This document shows, in pieces, positions 6,888 through 12,748 of a DNA stretch of 12,748 nucleotides. This DNA comes from Spirochaetota bacterium (GTDB taxonomy: Bacteria > Spirochaetota > UBA4802 > JAFGJZ01): the NCBI GenBank assembly GCA_023396615.1, contig JAEWVM010000238.1, positions 1 through 12,748 on the forward strand, written 5' to 3'. A program made the translations under genes and the position numbers. The first letter of the stretch is position 1; each line of letters opens with the position of its first letter. The notes beneath the pieces were generated by a model. It searched no databases and was not told where the DNA came from. It worked only from the letters and a program-made list of their open reading frames with translations.

Positions 6888-6985
6888 AAATCCTGACTAA
6901 AATATATTCACGGCTGGTTTATGCTGTTGTTGCAATTTTATGGCTGTTTTTGGCTGTTGATATTTTTTATAAGTTTATGTATTGA
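6884..6985 (+). CDS. Single-span membrane microprotein (33 residues)
   Basis: This short frame starts with ATG at 6884, overlapping the PDZ lipoprotein stop as ATGA, and ends with TGA at 6983-6985, one base before the terminator stem. The product has a basic N-terminus (MKILTKIYSR), one hydrophobic helix (LVYAVVAILWLFLAVDIFY) and a short KFMY tail. By the positive-inside rule the N-terminus is cytoplasmic. The four-base overlap, exact fit between the last gene and the terminator, and clean membrane-helix composition argue for a real gene. Against it, the only Shine-Dalgarno-like bases (AGGA) touch the ATG, so translation would rely on reinitiation, and a frame of this length can arise by chance. 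Function unknown; an accessory subunit for the envelope cassette is a guess. Confidence 0.55.
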   Translation: MKILTKIYSRLVYAVVAILWLFLAVDIFYKFMY

Positions 6986-7014
6986 AAAAGCCCGTCCAAG
7001 AAGGACGGGCTTTT
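6986..7014. terminator. Bidirectional intrinsic terminator
   Basis: AAAAGCCCGTCC (6986-6997) and GGACGGGCTTTT (7003-7014) form a perfect 12-base-pair stem around the loop AAGAA. The eight GC-rich pairs are flanked by an A-run on one side and a T-run on the other, so it can stop transcription in both directions. It ends the plus-strand envelope cassette and, from the other side, asd, whose stop codon is at 7016-7018. Confidence 0.93.
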
Positions 7015-7015
7015 A

Positions 7016-8101
7016 TTATTTTGAGGTTATGAAACCTTCTGCTTTTAAAAGTTCGGCAATGAGAACTGCTCCTCCTGCGGCTCCTCTTAATGTGTTGTGA
7101 GAAAGGCATATGAATTTGTAATCATATACGCTGTCTTCTCTAAGTCTTCCGGCTGAAATCCCCATCCCATTGTAAAGATCTCTGTCAAGTTTAGTCTGGG
7201 GGCGATTGTCTTCTTCGAAGTAAGTAATAAACTGTTCAGGAGCGCTGTGCAGTTTAAGTTCCTGCGGTCTGCCTTTAAAGTTTTTCCAAATCGAAAGAAT
7301 TTGATCTATTGAGGGTTTCTTGTCAAATTTTACAAAAACAGCCGCCATGTGTCCGTCTGATGCCGGAACGCGGATACATTGAGCTGTAATTGCCGGCGAT
7401 TTCGCGTTAACGATTTTACCATTTTCGACTTTTCCCCAAACTTTCAAGGGTTCCTTTTCGCTCTTTTCCTCTTCTCCTTTAATGAAAGGAATAAGATTGT
7501 CTGTCATTTCCGGCCAAGTTTCAAAAGTTTTACCTGCGCCTGAAATAGCCTGATATGTGCAGACGGCAATTTCCTTTACACCGAATTCTGAAAGCGGAGA
7601 AAGTGCCGGAACATAGCTCTGAATCGAGCAATTCGGTTTTACTGCAATAAATCCTTTTTTTGTGCCAAGACGTTTTTTCTGCGCTTCAATGACTGCGATG
7701 TGAGCGTTGTTCACTTCAGGCAGAATCATCGGAACATCATCAATCATTCTTGCTGCAGAATTATTTGAAACAACCGGAGTTTCGGTTTTTGCATAAGCTT
7801 CTTCGAGCTTCAATGTCTCATCTTTCGGCATATCGACTGCGCAAAAAACAAAATCGACTTTTGCGGCAACTGCATTGATATCGGCTGCATCCATTATTGT
7901 CATGTCTTTTGCATAAGAAGGGATGGTTGTCTTCATTGCCCATCTTCCGGAAACCGCATCAGAATATTTTTTACCAGCGGATTTTGAACTTGCCGCAAGC
8001 GCCGTGACTTCAAAGTCAGGATGATTGTCGAGCAATGTGATAAATCTTTGTCCGACCATTCCAGTCGCGCCGATTATACCGGCTTTAAGTTTTGCTCCCA
8101 T
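7016..8101 (-). CDS. asd: Aspartate-semialdehyde dehydrogenase
   Basis: Asd reduces beta-aspartyl phosphate to aspartate semialdehyde with NADPH, the branch step to lysine/diaminopimelate, threonine and methionine. The protein has 361 residues. The Rossmann loop GATGMVGQRF (11-20) opens the sequence. The nucleophile is Cys158 in VKPNCSIQ and the general acid/base is His251 in RVPASDGHMA. The conserved ISGAGKT (186-192) and NTLRGAAGGAV motifs are also present. The wording ALAASSKSAGKKY and DNLIPFIKGEEEKSEKEPLK resembles the archaeal/fungal-type branch rather than the classical E. coli form. The open frame extends upstream to 8173, but 8101 is the start: it gives the family N-terminus and follows GGAGG four bases before the ATG. 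The gene stands alone on the minus strand, divergent from the dapA-dapB operon, and ends at a strong terminator. Confidence 0.95.
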   Translation of the reverse strand: MGAKLKAGIIGATGMVGQRFITLLDNHPDFEVTALAASSKSAGKKYSDAVSGRWAMKTTIPSYAKDMTIMDAADINAVAAKVDFVFCAVDMPKDETLKLEEAYAKTETPVVSNNSAARMIDDVPMILPEVNNAHIAVIEAQKKRLGTKKGFIAVKPNCSIQSYVPALSPLSEFGVKEIAVCTYQAISGAGKTFETWPEMTDNLIPFIKGEEEKSEKEPLKVWGKVENGKIVNAKSPAITAQCIRVPASDGHMAAVFVKFDKKPSIDQILSIWKNFKGRPQELKLHSAPEQFITYFEEDNRPQTKLDRDLYNGMGISAGRLREDSVYDYKFICLSHNTLRGAAGGAVLIAELLKAEGFITSK

Positions 8102-8140
8102 ATTTCCTCCATGCAGCAGAAGGTTTACCTTGCGCTGCGA

Positions 8141-8251
8141 ATTAGCTAATAAATGCGGCAAAAAAGCCGCCAAAAAAGCATCGTCTTAAAGAGAGTTTAA
8201 GCGTCAAGGCAAAAAATGCTTTTTTACATTGGTTTCACTTAGAATATATTC
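8141..8251. promoter_or_regulatory. Dyad-rich control region between asd and the dapAB operon
   Basis: The 197 bases between the divergent starts (8102-8298) contain four symmetric elements: the palindrome ATTAGCTAAT (8141-8150), GCGGC-A6-GCCGC (8155-8170), CTTAAA-GAGAG-TTTAAG (8185-8201) and the palindrome GAATATATTC (8242-8251). A6 tracts recur at 8160-8165, 8172-8177 and 8211-8216. These may be operators or, for the hairpins, structure in the asd leader. No known lysine riboswitch or T-box core is recognisable. Confidence 0.4.
8223..8250 (+). promoter_or_regulatory. Sigma-70-type promoter for the lipoprotein-dapA-dapB operon
   Basis: TTTACA (8223-8228) and TATATT (8245-8250) are separated by 16 bases, and each matches the consensus at five of six positions. 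The start would be near 8257, giving a leader of about 42 bases. The leader contains a T8 run at 8273-8280, just upstream of the AAGG ribosome site (8287-8290). The -10 box lies inside the palindrome GAATATATTC, so a protein bound there would block it. Confidence 0.5.
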
Positions 8252-8298
8252 TTGACACTTTAGTCTTTCGGGTTTTTTTTGCAGAAAAGGATTAAAGA

Positions 8299-8823
8299 AT
8301 GAACAGATATCTGCTTGTGTTTTTGTTTTCACTGATTTCTCTTTCTTCATGCGTTACGCTGATTAAAGACGAAGAAGTTGACACTATCAAAAAATATGAA
8401 GAAGGAACATATATTCTTAAAACAAATTTAACGGATAATATGGGTAATTCTTTGAGCAAAGGTACCCGTGTAAAATTGATTTCAAAAACAACTAATGAGT
8501 ATGTTAAATTCTATGCTTATTCCGCGAATGAGCCTCTACTTGAATCGAAACGTTTCCTGCTTCTTTATTTGTTTCAGGAAGATTTTCCGATAGACGGAAC
8601 GGAGAAAAAGAAAAAGCTTCAATACGGCTCTAAAATGAAAGTTGATAAAAACGATAAGACTCGATATGTAAACGAAAACTATCAGGGAGAAGATCTGAAC
8701 GAGAAAGAACAGAATTTTTATGATTATGAGAATTATCAGTTTTCTTTAGAAAAGCTTGAAAAACGTCTTTATAATGTCGTTGAACCTGATAAATCTTCAG
8801 TCAAAGATTCCAAAACAAAATAA
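8299..8823 (+). CDS. Small lipoprotein of unknown function
   Basis: A 174-residue lipoprotein. The signal MNRYLLVFLFSLISLSSC carries the lipobox LSSC with Cys18 as the lipidated residue. Residues 38-74, starting at YILKTNLTDNMGNSLSKGTR, read like a small beta domain of SH3-like type: short strands separated by Gly/Asn turns. The rest is highly charged (Lys, Asp, Glu, Asn, Tyr) and probably helical to disordered, ending SSVKDSKTK. I do not recognise the family. It is the first gene of the operon; dapA follows after 12 bases with its own ribosome site. Placing an envelope lipoprotein ahead of dapA and dapB may link its level to cell-wall precursor supply, but simple co-transcription is just as possible. 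The start at 8299 has AAGG eight bases upstream and is the only one giving a signal peptide. Confidence 0.8.
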   Translation: MNRYLLVFLFSLISLSSCVTLIKDEEVDTIKKYEEGTYILKTNLTDNMGNSLSKGTRVKLISKTTNEYVKFYAYSANEPLLESKRFLLLYLFQEDFPIDGTEKKKKLQYGSKMKVDKNDKTRYVNENYQGEDLNEKEQNFYDYENYQFSLEKLEKRLYNVVEPDKSSVKDSKTK

Positions 8824-8835
8824 TAGAGAGGTTTC

Positions 8836-9714
8836 ATGTTTTCCGGTGTTTATACAGCATTAATTACCCCGTTTAAGGATGGCAAAATTGATTATGCTTC
8901 TCTTGAACGCATTATTGAGTTTCAGGTTCAATCCGGTGTTGCAGGTATTGTTTCCATGGGAACAACCGGTGAGTCTCCCACGATTCCTCATGACGAACAT
9001 ATTGAGATCATAAAAAAAACTGCTGAAATAATTAAAGGCCGAATTCATCTTATGGCCGGAACCGGTTCCAATTCTACTTCTGAAGCTATTCATCTTTCCG
9101 AGAGGGCTCAGAAGGCGGGTGCGGACTCTGTTTTACTTGTTAATCCTTACTATAATAAGCCTTCGCAGAAAGGGATGATTGAGCATTTCGCCGCGATTTC
9201 AAATTCGGTTGATGTTCCTGTCGTTTTGTACAATATTCCGGGAAGAACTGTTGTTAATTTTTTGCCTGAATCGGTTCTTGAATTATCTTCACGCGCAAAA
9301 AATCTTTGCGGCGTCAAAGAAGCAAGCGGTGATATTACTCAGATGATGCGTCTCATTGAGATTTGCGGCGATAAGATAGATGTTCTTTCAGGTGACGATT
9401 CTCTTCTTCTGCCTCTTCTTTCTGTGGGCGGAAAGGGTGTTGTTTCTGTTTTGTCTAATATTCTTCCGTCTCTTGTTGTTGAAGTCGTGAGGCTTTTCGA
9501 GGATGAAAAACATTCGGAAGCTAGAGCTCTGTTTTACAAGCTTCTGCCGCTTGCGAGATCCATGTTCGTTGAAACAAATCCTATTCCGATAAAAGCTGTA
9601 ATGGCTAAAGCCGGCTGGTGTTCGCCCGATGTCAGGCTTCCTTTGACTGAACTTCCGGCTGAAAAACTTGCTGATATAATTAAACTTTTTGAAAAAAGCG
9701 GTGAAAAAATATGA
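8836..9714 (+). CDS. dapA: 4-hydroxy-tetrahydrodipicolinate synthase
   Basis: DapA condenses pyruvate with aspartate semialdehyde, the first committed step to diaminopimelate and lysine. The protein has 292 residues, the standard length for this TIM-barrel aldolase. Active-site residues are all visible: Lys161 (Schiff base) in GVKEASGD, Thr43/Thr44 in MGTTGESPT, Tyr106 in NPYYNKP, Tyr132 in VLYNIPGRT, and Arg137, which binds the substrate carboxylate. GAGAGG precedes the ATG by four bases. The final TGA overlaps the dapB ATG as ATGA. Sialate lyases and related aldolases share the fold, but the complete DapA motif set, with dapB next to it and asd divergent, makes the assignment firm. Whether lysine feedback applies cannot be read from the sequence. 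Confidence 0.97.
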   Translation: MFSGVYTALITPFKDGKIDYASLERIIEFQVQSGVAGIVSMGTTGESPTIPHDEHIEIIKKTAEIIKGRIHLMAGTGSNSTSEAIHLSERAQKAGADSVLLVNPYYNKPSQKGMIEHFAAISNSVDVPVVLYNIPGRTVVNFLPESVLELSSRAKNLCGVKEASGDITQMMRLIEICGDKIDVLSGDDSLLLPLLSVGGKGVVSVLSNILPSLVVEVVRLFEDEKHSEARALFYKLLPLARSMFVETNPIPIKAVMAKAGWCSPDVRLPLTELPAEKLADIIKLFEKSGEKI

Positions 9715-10508
9715 ATTTTGCCATATCGGGAATTTCGGGCAGAATGGGTACAACCATTTACAGAATAATTCATCAAAGAGGGCATTCTCTTCATGCAGGC
9801 TTTGAGTCTCCCGCATCACCGTTTATCGGAAATGATGCAGGACTTCTAATCGGACTTAATGGTGTAAATAATCATGTATCGGAGATAAATACCGATAAGC
9901 TTAAAGGCGCCGATGCTGTAATAGATTTTACATCGCCTTCTGCGACTATGATTCTTCTTGAAGCGGCGGTATCAACTTTGACTCCGATTGTAATCGGTTC
10001 AACAGGATTTGATGACGCGGAGAAAAAACTGATATTTGAAAGCGCAAAACGGATTCCTGTTCTATTTACGCCTAATATGAGCGTCGGAGTTAATCTTCTT
10101 TTCAAAATTCTTGAAAAGGCAGCTCAGATACTTCCTGACGGTTATGATATAGAAATTTCAGAATCTCACCATAAGTTCAAAAAGGACGCTCCGTCCGGAA
10201 CGGCACTTCATCTTCTTGATATAGTGAAAAAAAATTCTCCGCATCATGCAAATGCAAAAGCTGCCTGTTCGCGTGAAGGCATAATCGGCGAACGTAATGC
10301 TGATGAGATAGGAATGCAGGTTCTGCGCGGCGGAGATATTGTCGGAGAACATACGGTTTACTTTGTCGGTATGGGCGAGCGCATAGAGCTTTCTCACCGG
10401 GCGACAAGCCGTGATAATTTTGCTATGGGAGCAGTTAGGGCGGCAGAATACATTGCAGGAAAAAATGCCGGATTGTATTCTATCGAAGATGTGGTTGGTC
10501 TTAAATAA
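9711..10508 (+). CDS. dapB: 4-hydroxy-tetrahydrodipicolinate reductase
   Basis: DapB reduces the DapA product with NAD(P)H to tetrahydrodipicolinate. The protein has 265 residues, normal for the family. The dinucleotide loop GISGRMG is at 7-13. The hinge and nucleotide-contact segments IDFTSPSAT and VIGSTGF follow. The catalytic signature ESHHKFKKDAPSGTAL (151-166) contains His153/His154 and Lys157. The C-terminal part retains RGGDIVGEHTV and the family ending SIEDVVGL. It starts within the dapA stop (four-base overlap ATGA), so the two enzymes of consecutive steps are translationally coupled. Its TAA is directly followed by the ATG of a regulator gene with no spacer. Later enzymes of the pathway are not in the window, so which branch (succinylase, aminotransferase or dehydrogenase) is used is unknown. 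Confidence 0.97.
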   Translation: MNFAISGISGRMGTTIYRIIHQRGHSLHAGFESPASPFIGNDAGLLIGLNGVNNHVSEINTDKLKGADAVIDFTSPSATMILLEAAVSTLTPIVIGSTGFDDAEKKLIFESAKRIPVLFTPNMSVGVNLLFKILEKAAQILPDGYDIEISESHHKFKKDAPSGTALHLLDIVKKNSPHHANAKAACSREGIIGERNADEIGMQVLRGGDIVGEHTVYFVGMGERIELSHRATSRDNFAMGAVRAAEYIAGKNAGLYSIEDVVGLK

Positions 10509-11465
10509 ATGACTCAGAAGGGTATTGATCAGAACGAAATGAAAGAGCTTCTAAAGGAGTATGAAGAGAATCCTTTTGATCCGAATAGAAAAAATCCTGC
10601 TGATGTTATGCGGATTTTCTTTCAGTTTAATACTTCGATCATACCGGTAATTTCTCGTCGAAGTATACTTCTTGGAATAATTACTAAAGAAACAATTACT
10701 GCGGAGATGAGCGACATTGCGCGTTTTTCCTCCGTAAGCATAGATAAATTCATCTCAAAAATAGCCCGCAAGTTTTCATTTGATGAACTCATTCCTGTTG
10801 TAACTGAAAACCGTGAATTTACTGTAATAAATCTGTTCGGTGAAATTCAGGGTTCGTGGACAAGACTTCAGCTTTTATCGGCTTGTGAAAATGAGAGTCT
10901 TACTGCTGAAAATATTGAATCTGAAGTTGATTCTCAGGTAGAAGAGCAGAAGATTCAGTGGATGGTATATCATGTTCTGGAACATATTCCGCGTCCGCTT
11001 TATGCCGTGAATGAAAAAGGCAAAACCGTTTTTTACAATCTTCATTTTGAAGACATGTATCTTTCTAAAACCGGAAAAGCCGAGGTTGATGCCAAGCATG
11101 TAGAAACTGTTTTGTCTGATAAATCGCGCAATGATTTTCTGCACAGAGAAGTCAGCGGTGAGATATATTTTCATTCAAAAGATATAGGCTGGTATTACGA
11201 GAAGATCCCCATGAAGGATTCGCGCGATAATGTCAACGGATACCTCTATTATTTCGGCCGGGATATTAATGAGCCGGGTAAAGAATCAGCTTTTTCAATG
11301 AATGGTGATTCGCTTATTTCAATTCTCGAGAATGCTGAAAGGTCAGTTATCGTCAAAATACTCGATGAGTGCGCGAAAGACGCTGATGCAGCCGCGAAAA
11401 AACTAAAGGTTCCGAAAAATTCATTTCTTTCCAAAATTAAAAAGTACGGAATAGTCGCAGAATAA
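10509..11465 (+). CDS. CBS-PAS-Fis-type regulatory protein without AAA+ domain
   Basis: A 318-residue cytoplasmic protein with three apparent parts. Residues about 29-125 look like a divergent CBS pair (FQFNTSIIPVISRRSILLGI, then FDELIPVVTENREFTVINLF). A short linker helix leads to a PAS domain at about 155-252 (HIPRPLYAVNEKGKTVFYNL through YLYYFGRDI). Residues 270-318 are a Fis-type helix-turn-helix ending AAKKLKVPKNSFLSKIKKYGI, like the DNA-binding end of NtrC-family activators. The AAA+ domain that normally lies between PAS and Fis in sigma-54 activators is absent, so it probably binds DNA without driving sigma-54 open-complex formation. The ATG abuts the dapB stop (TAAATG) with only a weak ribosome site, so it is probably coupled to dapB. 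Domain calls are by eye; the CBS pair is the least certain. Confidence 0.72.
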   Translation: MTQKGIDQNEMKELLKEYEENPFDPNRKNPADVMRIFFQFNTSIIPVISRRSILLGIITKETITAEMSDIARFSSVSIDKFISKIARKFSFDELIPVVTENREFTVINLFGEIQGSWTRLQLLSACENESLTAENIESEVDSQVEEQKIQWMVYHVLEHIPRPLYAVNEKGKTVFYNLHFEDMYLSKTGKAEVDAKHVETVLSDKSRNDFLHREVSGEIYFHSKDIGWYYEKIPMKDSRDNVNGYLYYFGRDINEPGKESAFSMNGDSLISILENAERSVIVKILDECAKDADAAAKKLKVPKNSFLSKIKKYGIVAE

Positions 11466-11493
11466 CATTTCTTTCCTTATTGCTGAATTGTAC

Positions 11494-11522
11494 TTGCAAA
11501 AATATTAATTAATTTTTATAAT
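11494..11522 (+). promoter_or_regulatory. Sigma-70-type promoter upstream of fliF
   Basis: TTGCAA (11494-11499) and a perfect TATAAT (11517-11522) are separated by exactly 17 bases of almost pure A/T. Transcription would begin near 11528. Its -10 box overlaps the -35 box of the sigma-28-type promoter by four bases, so the two cannot be occupied at the same time. Confidence 0.6.
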
Positions 11523-11545
11523 GTATTATGTCTCTTTGCCGATAA
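11519..11545 (+). promoter_or_regulatory. Sigma-28 (FliA)-type promoter for fliF
   Basis: TAATGTAT (11519-11526), 11 bases, then GCCGATAA (11538-11545). This matches the flagellar sigma-28 consensus TAAAGTTT-N11-GCCGATAA at six of eight and eight of eight positions with the exact spacing. Transcription would start near 11552, about 59 bases before the fliF ATG. Its position directly before a flagellar gene supports the call. Confidence 0.75.
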
Positions 11546-11590
11546 TTGAAATTTGTCTTGATTCTGCTTAAAAATAATGAGACATAATAC
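11523..11590. repeat. Perfect 12-base inverted repeat spanning the fliF promoter and leader
   Basis: GTATTATGTCTC at 11523-11534 is the exact reverse complement of GAGACATAATAC at 11579-11590; pairing stops at both ends. The centres are 56 bases apart. The left arm covers the start region of the sigma-70-type promoter and the -35/spacer of the sigma-28-type promoter. The right arm lies in the leader, 11 bases before the CGGAGGG ribosome site. It could be a pair of operator half-sites or an RNA stem formed only in transcripts from further upstream. Confidence 0.7.
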
Positions 11591-11610
11591 TTTCTCTTCC
11601 CGGAGGGAAT

Positions 11611-12748
11611 ATGGAATTACTGAAAAAGCTTGCTCTTCAGGCGAAGGAAGCCTTTTTAAAGCTTTCTACGGCCAAGAAGGCGATTGTTGCCGGAGTTGTT
11701 CTGGCATTGTTTGTCGCGTTTGGCATAATGATTTCTGTTTCGGGATCCGAGCAGAAAGTTGTTCTTTTTGCGCAGCTCGAGTCGAAGGAATTCGGTGAAG
11801 TCAGCAAAAAGCTTGAAGAGATGGGCTATAAATACAGCACAACCGGGACAACCGGCATTTTGGTCAGTCCTCAGGAACGTGACATTATCCTCACGCGTCT
11901 TGCGCAGGAAGATTTGATTCCGAAAGGCGTTCCCGGATGGCAGCTCTTTGATATGAGCAAGTGGACTGAAACCGACCGTGAAATTGATGTAAAGTATATG
12001 CGTGCGTTGACAGGTGAGCTTAAGCGTCACCTTGAGTCGTTGAAGAATATAGATAAGGCCGATGTTCAGGTTGCGATGAGCGATGAATCGCTTTATTCGA
12101 ATGAGACGGCAAAATATACTGCAGCTGTTACTGTTTATCTTTCGTCCGGCTATGAAAAACTTTCACGAAAAGAAGTTAAGGGTATCGTCACACTCGTATC
12201 AAGAGGGGTCGGACCTAAGCTTAAGCCGGAAGATGTTGTTGTAACGGACGAAAACGGAAGCATTATTTCTGATTTTGACGATGACGGAGATGCTGCAAAG
12301 CTTGAAATATCTCTTCTTGAACAGAGAAAGAAACTTGAAGAAAAAGAGCGCGTAAAGATGCTTCGTGACATTCAGGAAGGTCTGAAAAGAATTTTTTCTG
12401 AAGATAGAATTCAGGTTGTAAGACTTAATCTTGAGTATAACTGGGACAAGGTAAACGAACAGAGAAAGGAATACCTTCCGTTCGTTCTCCGTCAGGATAA
12501 TCCTGATACGCCTTATTCGGAACTTGAAGTAAAGGAATCGACTCCGATTTCAAAAAAAAATACTACTGAGAATTTTCAGGGTCATGGTTGGAATCCGCAG
12601 GGACCTGCCGGTACCGACGGCAACCGTCCTCCGGGATATAAGGCTGCCGATGACCAGTTTGCAAAATATGATAAGCAGGAAAATATTGAAAACCTTGCAG
12701 TTGGTCAGTCTGATAAAACCATTCAGCGTCAGCCGTATGAGGTTGCGA
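11611..12748 (+). CDS. fliF: Flagellar MS-ring protein FliF, C-terminal part outside the window
   Basis: FliF forms the MS ring, the membrane base on which the flagellar export gate, C-ring and rod are built. About 379 residues are visible and the frame is open to the last base. A basic N-terminus precedes transmembrane helix 1 (about 22-43, KAIVAGVVLALFVAFGIMIS). Next comes the YscJ/FliF ring-building region with VVLFAQLESKEFGEVSKKLE, the EDLIPKGVPGWQLFD segment and RALTGELKRHLESLKNIDKA; then the second ring-building domain, around LSRKEVKGIVTLVSRGVG; then a Pro/Gly/Asn-rich stretch (NPQGPAGTDGNRPPG) typical of the poorly conserved periplasmic insert. The second membrane helix and FliG-binding tail are beyond the window. 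GGAGG lies four bases before the ATG. flgB, flgC and fliE, which precede fliF in many bacteria, are absent; fliF has its own promoters. Confidence 0.95.
   Translation, partial: MELLKKLALQAKEAFLKLSTAKKAIVAGVVLALFVAFGIMISVSGSEQKVVLFAQLESKEFGEVSKKLEEMGYKYSTTGTTGILVSPQERDIILTRLAQEDLIPKGVPGWQLFDMSKWTETDREIDVKYMRALTGELKRHLESLKNIDKADVQVAMSDESLYSNETAKYTAAVTVYLSSGYEKLSRKEVKGIVTLVSRGVGPKLKPEDVVVTDENGSIISDFDDDGDAAKLEISLLEQRKKLEEKERVKMLRDIQEGLKRIFSEDRIQVVRLNLEYNWDKVNEQRKEYLPFVLRQDNPDTPYSELEVKESTPISKKNTTENFQGHGWNPQGPAGTDGNRPPGYKAADDQFAKYDKQENIENLAVGQSDKTIQRQPYEVA

Noticed and set aside
8102..8173. N-terminal extension of asd to the ATG at 8173
   Set aside because: The extra 24 residues have no counterpart in the family, and the internal ATG at 8101 has a strong GGAGG and gives the normal N-terminus.
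8252..8280. Promoter using the perfect TTGACA at 8252-8257
   Set aside because: At 16 to 18 bases downstream there is only a T-run and no acceptable -10 box; TTTACA-N16-TATATT just upstream is better.
9388..9819. 143-residue minus-strand frame across dapA and dapB
   Set aside because: Antisense shadow of two certain genes; composition is rich in Phe, Arg and Ser with no recognisable domain.
11577..11798. 73-residue frame starting before fliF
   Set aside because: It overlaps fliF in another frame, begins in the right arm of the inverted repeat without a ribosome site, and is rich in Cys, Arg and Ser as shadow frames are.
1..12748. CRISPR arrays, tRNA or rRNA genes, insertion sequences, phage or toxin-antitoxin modules
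   Set aside because: No regularly spaced repeats, cloverleaf sequences, transposase or integrase frames, or terminal repeats were seen on either strand.

Overview
The window is AT-rich, gene-dense bacterial chromosome. Most reading frames have clear homologues, and intergenic space is short: no gap exceeds about 210 bases. The best guess is a motile spirochaete, probably Treponema-like. The grounds are a FliF gene behind a sigma-28-type promoter, several small lipoproteins with Ser-rich lipoboxes, and short unknown proteins of a kind common in that phylum. This is inference from style, not a phylogenetic test. There is no tRNA, rRNA, CRISPR array, insertion sequence or phage gene.

Layout. 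(1) 1-985, plus strand: the 3' end of ribD (reductase domain) overlapping ribE, the end of a riboflavin operon. (2) 986-4900, minus strand: a STAS anti-anti-sigma-type protein with its own promoter, whose stop codon directly abuts the ribE stop; then a three-gene operon read 4900 to 1489, consisting of a tail-anchored unknown protein, a divergent glutamine-synthetase-like enzyme, and a Gfo/Idh/MocA oxidoreductase coupled to it by a one-base stop/start overlap. (3) 5107-6985, plus strand: an envelope cassette of a secreted helical protein, a 78-residue cytosolic protein, a PDZ lipoprotein and a 33-residue membrane microprotein too short for ordinary gene calling. A strong bidirectional terminator (6986-7014) closes it. 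(4) 7016-10508: the early lysine/diaminopimelate pathway. asd is on the minus strand; a small lipoprotein, dapA and dapB are on the plus strand; the two sets diverge from a dyad-rich 197-base control region. (5) 10509-11465: a CBS-PAS-Fis regulator attached to dapB with no gap. (6) 11466-12748: a compact control region followed by fliF, cut by the window end.

How the genes work together. Asd, DapA and DapB carry out consecutive steps from aspartyl phosphate to tetrahydrodipicolinate. RibD and RibE act in riboflavin synthesis. FliF builds the MS ring of the flagellar motor.

The best candidates for new biology are: the fliF control region, with overlapping sigma-70-like and sigma-28-like promoters and a perfect 12-base inverted repeat; the GS-like ligase whose phosphate-binding Arg (E. 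coli Arg339) is Asn, in an operon with an oxidoreductase and a tail-anchored protein; the CBS-PAS-Fis regulator that lacks an AAA+ domain; and the microprotein in the envelope cassette.
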